Shown here in pieces: positions 55,718 to 64,000 of a stretch of 64,000 nucleotides of DNA (positions are counted from its first letter, which is position 1; each line of letters begins with the position of its first letter). Below the pieces are notes generated by a model. It was not told the origin of the DNA. It saw nothing but the letters and a program-made list of their open reading frames with translations, and ran no database searches. Both the position numbers and the translations under genes were made by a program. Origin of the DNA: Tetrapyrgos nigripes (taxonomy: Eukaryota > Basidiomycota > Agaricomycetes > Agaricales > Campanellaceae); assembly GCA_013368315.1 (NCBI GenBank), contig JAACJM010000007.1, positions 496,001 to 560,000 on the forward strand, written 5' to 3'.

Positions 55718-57319
55718 CATCAACCGTCTCGATGACTCCTTCACTTCGGACTTGGGAGACTCGCGAGAGACTGCATCATTGGCGGAGGTCTCGCAGCTCT
55801 CAAAACGGTCCTCTCTACATCGCAACTCAAATCCAGTTTATGGACAGCCGTATGAGGCTAGGGAGGAGATAGATGGATTTGGTGAGTGTTTCATTTCTTC
55901 TGTGTTCGTTCCTTGCGTGTCGTCTATATCTTCGTCTATTCGTCACTTCACTTCTTCATGCTAACGATCTTTCTTTGCGAACAGGCTTCCATCCCCGTCT
56001 TCCCCACCTGCTTCTTATCCAGACGTACATTCAGGACTCCCGCAAACTCCCCTCTACAGCTCTTTAACAACTAATCTCCCGCACCCAGTCATGCAATTCA
56101 TTTCCTTCCCGTTCTCTCCAGAGACACCGCTGTTGAAAGAGACGTTGTGGTCTCCACATCGTCGTCGTAGGCTCTGGGCCTTCTGGGTCTGATATCAGCT
56201 GAGCTAGCAGAGAGAGCGGAGGTAGAGAATATGTTCTGGAGCGTCTCTGGTGGTGCAGAAGGTGCCGGGGCTGGTGATCATCCCGAGGCGAACGAGACGA
56301 ACGGTGACAACACCAAGCCAACCAACACTGCACCCAGTGTTGGCACACCGAGTTCCAATGTCAGTTTCAACGCAGTCAACTCTACCCCCATGCCCGTCAA
56401 CATCGTTATGAGCTCGAAGGAAGTTGAAAATGGACAAACGTGGCCGTATCATCCAGTTCTCCTCCTCCAATAATGACAGCATCGTTTTCGAAGGCAACCT
56501 CATATAAAAAGACATCGACCTTGTAATCCTAGCTACAGGGTACAAGCTTGATATGCCTTTCTTCTCCAACGGAGACGTGGTTGTCACCAAGGAAGGATTG
56601 CCCCCGCCTCAATTCGCATTTCCTGGTTCATCTACATCTCCATCTACGAATTCTACCATGTCAACCGAGACAGCGACGTCGGTGCCGCTACTATGGAACT
56701 CGACGTACCACATCTACCCCCTAGCAAGACAAATCTTTTCACTTTCTTTACCTTCATCTCCACACCCTTATACGCCCCAATCCTCGGACCAATCGTCGCC
56801 GCCGTTGTAGTTTACGTCAACCCCTTCTCCCCAGACCCGCTTTAACCTGACGCCGCCCACGCTAGCCTTCCGAGGTCTCCCAACAAAAGTCGCCCCGTTC
56901 TCTTTGTTAGAAGCTCAAGCTCAAATCGTCGTTACCGTCTTCGCTAACGCTGGCTCAGATAACCCAGCTGTTTGGGATTATGAGAGGGAATGGAACAAGT
57001 GATGGATAGGTATGAGGAGTTGAGGAGGGGCGGAGGCACAGCTTGGAGTGGGGGGTAACGCCGAAGAGGTAGAAAGGCGAAAAGTAGACGAAGACGTAGA
57101 AGAGCGAGTAGAGAAAGCTATAGCCAAATCCTGGCATAAATTCGAAGGGCACGAACAGTTTGCTTATAGGGACGAATTGTACACGTGGCCTACCTCTGCT
57201 TCTTTCCCTACATCTTCTTCGTTCTCTGCCTCCACGCCTATCTCGCCTGACGCTGAAATGGAGATGAACAGAGTGCCAGAATGGGGGAAAAGGATGTATG
57301 ATGCGAAACGACCTTGAGG
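55718..57319 (+). pseudogene. FMO copy 5, decayed, internally shortened
   Basis: It begins like copy 3 (cgtctcgatgactccttcac) and contains NLPHPVMQFISFPFSPETP (about 56070-56130). It then jumps directly to the NADPH-binding region near 56160-56215, losing about 1 kb that copy 3 has between these parts (including the T-rich intron). Later blocks are IDLVILATGYKLDMPFF-type text (56515-56560), WHKFEGHEQFAYRDELY (57130-57180) and VPEWGKRMYDAKRP with TGA at 57315-57317. CpG is retained at many sites lost in copy 2. Confidence 0.6.
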
Positions 57320-57344
57320 GCTTTTTGGAGGACGGAGAATAGAT

Positions 57345-59495
57345 TGGTGAATGGAAAGCACCAACACGGGTACCACCGCGGTCAAAATCTTATAATTTGC
57401 AATGGACACTATCAAGACCTATGATACTATGAAGTACCTCGGTATCGCCTCCAGGTATGTGTCGTGCATTTTACTTTCTCAGCCTTACCTTCCTTTTCGT
57501 CCTGGTATTGGTTTCTTGACGTGGGGTTTCTTGAGACTTTGGATGGGTTTTCTCTGTGTTTTCGTGTTTTGTTCTCTGCTTGTCCAGGATTTTTTCGTGT
57601 CTTCGTCTATCGGTTTCTTTAGATTTCGTACTCTTTCAATCTATCAATTTTCTGTTTCAATTCTGTTTTATCTTCTGCGTCCTTAGACTCTGGGACTCCA
57701 GCCGTCGTGTTCATTGTTCTTTGCGTTCTTGTCTTCTGTCCTTCGTCCTTTTCCCTTTCCTTTTATACCGTCCTTTTAAGTTGTAATGTGACCAATTTTT
57801 CACTGCAGGTCTCCAACAATGGCTCAACACAGGCAAAGCCATCCACTCGCTATATTACTGAGATCCCGAGAGTCTGTTTGAGTGGAAGCGGCAGGCTCAG
57901 TCTAGGTGTAACTCCTCTCCCAATACCAACGATTCCAACTTGTCTACCTTGAAAAGCCTGGCCGTTAGCTCTACCTTCCTTTTCAACCTATCCTTGTCAT
58001 CCTCACTAATCAACTCAAACGCCTCTATGTCGTCAAAAAACAGTGTGACCGATGGAAACAGGAGCGAGCTAACGACAAAGAGAGTTCGTGGTCTCCGCCT
58101 CGTCGTCGTAGGCTCTGGTCCTCCAGATCCGACATCTCAGCCGAGTTAGCACGAATGTGACGTGGTTGAAGTGGAGGTGTTTGGAGTGTATCTGGCGGTT
58201 CAATAGGTGTGGTCGAGGTTGGGGGTGGGGCAGAGATTGGAGGGGAAGGGGTTGGGCCAACGGTAGATCCTACCGACAGTTCTCTCCCCGCGTCTTCTTC
58301 CAATGCAGTCAACTGTACGCCCTTGCCCGTCAACACCATTACGAGCTCCAAGCCGAAGTCGAAGATACATAAACATGGCCGTATTGTCGAATTCCTCAAC
58401 CATAATACAATGATTTTTGAAAGCAACGTCATAGAAAAGACATCGACCTTGTAATACTAGCTACGGGATATAAGGTTGATTTTCCTTTCTCTCTCAAACA
58501 GGAACGTGGTTATCACCAAGGAAGGATTACCCCCGTCTCAATTCGCCTTTCCTGGCCTGGGTTATCTACATCTACACCTTCTGATGGAAAGACCACCATG
58601 ACGACTTCTTCTACCACTTTGTCCACCAGAATCTCGACGAGTCCCCCAGATCTCCACGCAGCTATGTATCAACATTACTGTGGAACTCGACATACCACGT
58701 CTACCCGCTAGCGAAGCACATCTTTCCACTTTCCTTACCGCCGCCTCCGAACCTCTATACGTCCAATCCCCTGACCAATCGTCGTAGTCAACCCCTTCTC
58801 TCCAGACCAGCTTTAAGCCGACGCCGCCCACGCTAGCCTTCCTAGGTCTCCCAACAGAAGTCGCCCCGTTCTCCTTGCTAGAAGCTCAAGGTCAAATCGT
58901 CGTTACCGCCTTCGCCAACGCTGGTTCAGATAACCCAGCCGTTTGGAATAATGAAAGGGAATAGAAACAAGTGCTGGATATGTATCCGAAGTTGAGGAGG
59001 GGGTTGGAGGCGCAGCTTGGAGTGGGGGGTAACGCCGAAGGGATAGAAAAGCGAGAAGTAGACGGGGACGTGGAAGAGCGGATAGAGGAGGCTATAGCCA
59101 ATTCCTGGCATAAATTTGAAGGACACAAACAGTCTGATTATAGGGACGAGCTGTATCCATGGGCCTCTACTTCTTTCCCTACATCTTCTGCATTCTCTGC
59201 ATACACACCTATTTCGCCTGACGCAGAAGTAGAGTTGGTCAAGGTGCCAGAATGGGAAAAAGGGATGTATTATGACGCGAAAGCGACCTTGAGGGGTAGA
59301 TTTGGAGAAGAATGGGAAGGACGGATAATGGATTCACGAGGTTACTCTGCTGCAAAGGGGGATAGGGAGAGAGGCGAAGAAGAGTGGGTCTGGTTGATGG
59401 AGAGGATGCTGAGGGAGGCTAGTAGTAAGCTAGCGATAAGTCGTACAACTTCTCAGCCTAGACTTTGTAAGACTTGTAGATTTCCCAACATATAG
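57345..59495 (+). pseudogene. FMO copy 6, lacking its N-terminal half
   Basis: It starts in the middle of the gene (ICNGHY-type text near 57390), straight after the end of copy 5. It has the T-rich intron (about 57460-57808), LQQWLNTGKAIHSLYY, LFEWKRQAQSRCNSSPN and RLVVVGSGPPD (58100). Then come KPKSKIHKHGRIVEFLNH (58350), FMO tail blocks from 58960 and an undisturbed last 174 codons ending LCKTCRFPNI at 59493. The join between copies 5 and 6 is what unequal crossing-over within a tandem array would leave. Confidence 0.65.
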
Positions 59496-59699
59496 ACATA
59501 CTTATTGTGATGCATATGTGCATATGCTTGCTAAAGCGTTGAGAACTGCAATTTGCAGATTGTTGAACAAGTAGTTGATATACATAAGGCCCATAGAAAC
59601 TCTAGCAGTACACTTTCTCTCCGGCAACAGATGATTATCGACGGTTCGATAGGCTGAAAAGCTACTTGCACAGACAGAGAGTAGACGTAGGATAACAAT

Positions 59700-60885
59700 A
59701 TGAAAGAGGCGCTATCATATTTAACGAAGACGTAGTGAGAACATACAGCTATACAGTATTTGGACGCCCGTAGGCGTTAGGTCTATGCGAAACAGAACGG
59801 AGAATTTGGGAACAGGCGGGATGCGAGAATAGAAACAGAATCGCGAAACAGAAGCAGAATCGCAAGACGAGAAAGTCTTTGCTTTCTTTCATGGATTCGA
59901 GACTGATGGTATGGTGGAACATAGACGAACGGTACGATACGGAATATAGGCAGAACATAGAATCATAGAATATAACGATGGAGAGCATCAAAGCTAAAGC
60001 AAACCTTCGTTAGCTTACATTGACCATGCGTTACTCACCAAAATCAGAGCAAATGCGGAGGTGACGCCGACGCGCCATGTGAACAAACCAGGCTTTCCCC
60101 CCTCCCTTCCCCCCCTTCCCTTACCACTACCTCTGAACCCGGACCCCAACTTTATCTTCCCCCTCCCTAGCCATCACTCACCATCAACTGGAACCAGATC
60201 AGGCTTATTCTCCCTCCACCCTCCCTCCACCACCTCACATGGGTTTTTTGAGTCGATTTCGATACCCTCCTCTTGTGCGTCTGATACAAGGAGGGATACG
60301 TCGTGGTGGAAGGAGGTCATGGGTTCCCAGGTTGCTTTGGAGACGGGGAATCTGTGTTTTTTTTCAGAGGGGCTTGAGGGAAGAAATATGAGAACTGGGG
60401 GATGAGAAATTAGCATGGTGGGCATATTGTTGTGGGGTAATTATTGGGATATTCGGGGGCAGAGGCAGGAGAAAGATGAGACGCCAACGCGGATGGGTAT
60501 GGATATGGATATGACGACCTGGCGGTGGGAGGCGTAGAGATAGAGGTAACGATGGGAACAATACTTGTAGACGTTTCTACGAATATGATTAGTACAAGGA
60601 TAATCGATAACCAATGAATGAAAAAGCACAGGGCACGAAACAACAATGTACTCACTAGGACTCGGCCATCTCTCTACCCCCTTCCCCTTCCATGATGTAG
60701 AGCAGGAGACCTAGACACCCCCCACCCCCAACTCCAACCCCCAACTCCAACCCCATAGAAAGCCTCAGCCTCTGCAACTGCTCAAGCGCTCAAGCTCCAT
60801 CGTAGCATCTCGTTGAAGTTGAAGTTGACAGAGTTGGTTCGCTATGTCTTCGTTTGCATCTTCTGCTCGTCTTTGGGGGGAATGG
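59700..60885 (-). pseudogene. gene T copy 7, short form, cut by the copia element
   Basis: Minus-strand exons show SIVPIVTSISTPPTARSS, ALASHLSPASAPEYPNN and KHRFPVSKATWEPMTSF, then VSLLVSDAQEEGIEID and WRENKPDLVPVDG before a gtgagtgatggc donor near 60175. It is the clearest view of this short form. The host repeat stops at 60885 in ggggggaatgg, exactly where the copia LTR begins. Confidence 0.5.
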
Positions 60886-61237
60886 TGTTAAGCAGGCATG
60901 GTACGGTCCTATACACTACTAAGTGCAATTGCAACTACGCTACTTACCTGGGGATAAGAGATAGCTTGTTAGGCTTGTTAGAGGCTTGTTAGAGTGATGT
61001 GAGTTAAGTATGAAACTTGTTATTTGGAGGACTATCTACGAGTCCTTATATACCTTTGAGGAGGTACAAATACATGTAAACTAATACTAGAGTAACAATA
61101 AGATTCTATTGTACTTGATAGCACAATGCTGGTTTCATACACTATTGTCGTACTACACTTATTGTTCTATTTATAACTACTACTATTGTTCTACATAGAT
61201 GATGTTGATGGCTGTAACTGAATGCGCCAGTTCAACA
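60886..61237 (-). repeat. copia 3' LTR
   Basis: On the minus strand it begins TGTTGAACTGGCGC at 61237 and ends CTGCTTAACA at 60886 (352 bp). The host repeat directly abuts its outer end. Confidence 0.9.
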
Positions 61238-61249
61238 CTCCCCCTTGCT
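61238..61249 (-). other. polypurine tract
   Basis: The minus strand reads GCAAGGGGGAG immediately before the TGTTG of the LTR, the primer position for plus-strand DNA synthesis. Confidence 0.85.
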
Positions 61250-61353
61250 AAGCAGCACGGTAGTGCACGTAGGCATAGGTAGGCGCTGTAAGCAGCCATG
61301 GAAGGAAGGGATCCAGTGCCTCGACGTTTTCGATGCGATTTATAGGACTTTCT

Positions 61354-64000
61354 TCAATTATAAAACTGAAGTCCTAATTGTTTCCTGAACTTCTCAAACT
61401 TTACTTGATCTAGGGCTTTAGTGAGCAGATCTGCAGGGTTATTGCTTCCTTCAATGAAGAATAACTTGACTGTCTCATCGATGACTTTTTCTCGAACAAA
61501 ATGATATTGAATATCAATGTGCTTGGTTCGCTTATCCGTGACAGGATTTGATGCAATAAAAATTGATCCCTGATTGTCACTGTAGATTGGAATAGCGTGA
61601 AGAGGATATTCAATTTCACTGAGAAGAGTTTTGAACCAGCAGACTTGTTGACTGCAGTCACTAAGTGCCATGTATTCAGCTTCAGTCGAAGATAGAGCAA
61701 CTGTCTTTTGTTGTCTAGATGTCCAGCTAAATGGTGCTTGGGCTAATTGTAGAAAGAAGCCAGTTTGAGATTTGCGAGATCCAGGATCTGATCCCCAATC
61801 GGAGTCTGTATAGGCTGATAAGCCTTCTCCCCCTCGACCGTTGTACACAAGAGCATATTTTCTAGTGCCAACGAGGTAACGGCAAATGTCTTTCGCCTTA
61901 TTGTAGTGTTCTTGTGAGGGGTTTGCAGCAAATTGCACAAGTTTTGTGACAGCAAAGGAGATATCAGGACGTGTTCCTAACATCAAGTAGAGTAAGGATC
62001 CAATTATTTCCTGATAACTTTGACGAAGAGTATAATTGACAGGAGTGTCTTCTGGAAGAGGAAGAGGGTGATAATTGCCGGGTAATGGGGTAGCAGAAGC
62101 TTTCGTGTTTTGCATTCCATAAGTCTCTAGGATTTTATCCAGATAAGCGCACTGGTCTAAAGAGACTTTGCTGCCTTTCCTGGTAATTCTCATCCTAAGG
62201 AATTCTTTGGCATCACCTAGATCCCTACATTCCCATCTCTTCATAAAGTTTCCTTTGAGTTGTAAGACTAAGGTTTTGTTAGCTCCACAGAATAGAGCGT
62301 CATCCACATAGACTACGGCAATAACGATAGAATTTTCAATAAGATTATTGTTGGCGTCATAGCGTTTGTGAATGAAGATTCCGGTGTCGGAAATGATTCG
62401 TTTAAAGCCAAGTTCTGCCATGGACTTATCAAGACTTTTCCACCACGCAAGTCCTGCTTGTTTGAGTCCGTAAAGAGCACGAAGAAGCCGGACGACTTTA
62501 TGCTCTTGTCCTTTTACTTTAAAGGCTTCCGGTTGTTCCATATAGATTTCTTCATCGAGTAAGCCATATAAGTAGGCTGATCGGACATCGACACCGGACA
62601 CGTGCCAGCCCTTAAGTGCAGCTAAAGCGAAGATTAAGCACACAGTCTTGAATCGAACAATGGGCGAATATATTTGATCAAATTCTATGCCTTCGATCTG
62701 TGAAAAACCTTTTGCAACGAGTCTTGCCTTTTTACGATCATCAGTTTTGATGTCGAAGACCCATCGGTTTTTGATAACTTTCCTATCTTTAGGTCTTTCG
62801 ACCAATTCATAGGTGTCGCGCTTGTGAAGAGCCTCTAGTTCTTCGCGGCAAGCGACTTTCCATTCCTCCTGCTCAGCTATAGGTAAGCGAGCAATATCTT
62901 TGAATGTCCATTCACGAATATTACGAACATTCGATTGATTCCCATCATTCTTCGAAGTAACTTTCTGAATAAGCAAGTGGGAATCGATTTCTCCAGGAGC
63001 AATTGCCTGCATAAGCAAGAAATTTATAGATACTCCCCCTTCCCGGCATGGTTCTGCCATTTCTTCTGATTCAGGGTGTGCAGAGTCATCACTCTCGGCT
63101 TGCTGCTCCCCCTGGGGTGCACTTCCAGATGCAGAACTAGGTCCGGGAACCTGTTGCTCTGCAGCTTGCTGACATCGGTTTTCTCTCCGAGCGTCTCTCT
63201 CTGCTTTAGCTTTTGCTTCCGCTCTTTTATCAGCCGCGATTTGAGGTTCAAGATCGCGTGTAACTTGTACAGGGTGTTTATCTCTGTACCGTTTGTTTGG
63301 TTCACTAACACGTTCGCTTCGACGTGTTGGTTCTCCGTAATTCTGTCTTGGTCTAGTGACTTTTCGAGGTGCCGCAGGAGGTGGTGTCTCCCTTGGGGGT
63401 GGCGTTATAGGCCTTCTAGGTTCTAAGTCACTATCTGGGGATGAAGGTGGCGGATCCTGTTCAGGTTCGTCGTCACGAAGCTGATCAGGTCTCCTTATGG
63501 AAGGGATGCGAGGAGGACGATGATTAAAATCTTCATCATCATTGTCAGGGATTGTTTGTGTTAGAGGAGTGTCATCGTTTTGCGATGACTCAATAGGAAG
63601 TTGTTTCGAACTACGAGATTGAGTTTTACATCGAGGAAAGAAGTCTTCCTCAAAGACGGCTTGCGGGGATGTAAATTCCGCATTGTTTGTACGCATGAAA
63701 AGATTTCCACGTTCTCCTGGTGCTACACCAAGATACGTCATGAGTTCTGACTTGGAAGCGAGTTTGTTCTTTCGAGTTTCCTCAGGTTTAAAGACATAAG
63801 CTCCACAGCCAAAAACTCGTAAATGATCGATACGCGGTTTTTCTTTTTCAAGCATTTCAAATGGAGTTATCCATTTGTGTCGTCGTAAGGGAGTACGTCG
63901 ATAGACATACAATCCATGACGGACAGCATATTCCCACCAAGATTCAGGTAGACACGCTAGCTTCATCATTGCCAGTGCCTTATCCATTAGTGTGCGTATG
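61354..64000 (-). CDS. copia pol polyprotein: integrase end, reverse transcriptase, RNase H (partial)
   Basis: The frame is open from the window edge (RTLMDKALAMMKLACLPESW) to TAA at 61354. The integrase tail shows HLRVFGCGAYVFKPEE (about 63820). A hydrophilic Pro/Glu-rich linker follows (63650-62960). The reverse transcriptase has the VDVRSAYLYGLLDEEIYMEQ block (about 62590) and the catalytic YVDD in VVYVDDALFCG (about 62300). RNase H has AYTDSDWGSD (61800), LSSTEAEYMAL (61680) and TKHIDIQYHFVREKV (61490), then ADLLTKALDQVKF. The size and order fit Ty1/copia. The ATG at 63987 is internal; the polyprotein starts outside the window. Confidence 0.95.
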   Translation of the reverse strand, partial: IRTLMDKALAMMKLACLPESWWEYAVRHGLYVYRRTPLRRHKWITPFEMLEKEKPRIDHLRVFGCGAYVFKPEETRKNKLASKSELMTYLGVAPGERGNLFMRTNNAEFTSPQAVFEEDFFPRCKTQSRSSKQLPIESSQNDDTPLTQTIPDNDDEDFNHRPPRIPSIRRPDQLRDDEPEQDPPPSSPDSDLEPRRPITPPPRETPPPAAPRKVTRPRQNYGEPTRRSERVSEPNKRYRDKHPVQVTRDLEPQIAADKRAEAKAKAERDARRENRCQQAAEQQVPGPSSASGSAPQGEQQAESDDSAHPESEEMAEPCREGGVSINFLLMQAIAPGEIDSHLLIQKVTSKNDGNQSNVRNIREWTFKDIARLPIAEQEEWKVACREELEALHKRDTYELVERPKDRKVIKNRWVFDIKTDDRKKARLVAKGFSQIEGIEFDQIYSPIVRFKTVCLIFALAALKGWHVSGVDVRSAYLYGLLDEEIYMEQPEAFKVKGQEHKVVRLLRALYGLKQAGLAWWKSLDKSMAELGFKRIISDTGIFIHKRYDANNNLIENSIVIAVVYVDDALFCGANKTLVLQLKGNFMKRWECRDLGDAKEFLRMRITRKGSKVSLDQCAYLDKILETYGMQNTKASATPLPGNYHPLPLPEDTPVNYTLRQSYQEIIGSLLYLMLGTRPDISFAVTKLVQFAANPSQEHYNKAKDICRYLVGTRKYALVYNGRGGEGLSAYTDSDWGSDPGSRKSQTGFFLQLAQAPFSWTSRQQKTVALSSTEAEYMALSDCSQQVCWFKTLLSEIEYPLHAIPIYSDNQGSIFIASNPVTDKRTKHIDIQYHFVREKVIDETVKLFFIEGSNNPADLLTKALDQVKFEKFRKQLGLQFYN

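Larger units (their letters stand above)
60886..64000 (-). mobile_element. Ty1/copia retrotransposon, 3' half
   Basis: On the minus strand it has integrase C-terminal, reverse transcriptase and RNase H regions in the copia order, then a polypurine tract and the 3' LTR. It is cut by the right window edge. It inserted into gene T copy 7. The absence of any stop in about 880 codons suggests a young, possibly active copy. Confidence 0.93.

Noticed and set aside
62368..63426. Plus-strand frames within the copia element
   Set aside because: They are shadows of the continuous minus-strand pol frame.
1..64000. tRNA, rRNA or CRISPR-like arrays
   Set aside because: No cloverleaf-like region, rRNA segment or regularly spaced repeat array was seen; the 18-bp repeat at 9729 is a coding minisatellite.

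Overview
The window looks like a transposon-rich, probably subtelomeric or heterochromatic stretch of a mushroom-forming basidiomycete (Agaricomycetes). The evidence is short GTRAGT...YAG introns of about 50 nt, a KDZ-type DNA transposon carrying a TET/JBP-like dioxygenase gene, C2-STAND-NACHT genes, and several gene families that I know as multicopy in that class. The genus cannot be told from the sequence. I found no RNA genes, no CRISPR array and no bacterial-type operon. Almost every host gene here is a decayed paralogue.

Layout. 1-1612: the 5' end of an LTR retrotransposon on the minus strand, inserted in a flavin monooxygenase (FMO) copy. 1613-9159: decayed modules made of an FMO gene (+) facing an unknown gene T (-), plus a fragment of an unknown gene X. 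9160-25251: a 16-kb KDZ transposon with imperfect 63-64 bp terminal inverted repeats and an imperfect 8-bp target duplication. It carries four genes: a large leftward gene A of unknown function, a rightward TET/JBP-like 2-oxoglutarate dioxygenase gene, a small unknown gene, and the rightward KDZ transposase. It has been invaded by two solo LTRs and one unclassified repeat. 25396-33126: the truncated remains of another very large transposase-like gene, also split by the same repeat and by a solo LTR. 33127-60885: host segment with two copies of the block T / C2-NACHT / FMO (33.1-41.1 kb and 48-57.3 kb), a fuller copy of gene X, a 5'-truncated LINE, a MITE and further FMO and T copies. 60886-64000: the 3' half of a Ty1/copia element with an uninterrupted pol frame.

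How it fits together. The KDZ element is the main find. Its ends can be fixed by aligning the arms and by comparison with empty copies of the same host repeat. A 10-bp motif (CTTTTGTAAA, either strand) is scattered about forty times through its introns and spacers, twice as long inverted pairs. The motif is absent from the nested repeats and from the flanks. I infer that it is a subterminal or dispersed binding site for the element's own protein. The dioxygenase would oxidise 5-methylcytosine if active, but its putative 2-oxoglutarate-binding arginine reads as histidine. Several broken codons in the element are TGA where CGA is expected. With the CpG loss in the 1.6-9 kb modules relative to their 38-60 kb paralogues, this suggests decay by deamination of methylated CpG.

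The host genes (FMO copies, NACHT copies, T, X) are mostly broken by frameshifts, stops, chimeric joins or insertions. The only long clean coding frames are the copia pol, the short LINE tail, the two frames of the leftmost LTR element and the dioxygenase catalytic exon.
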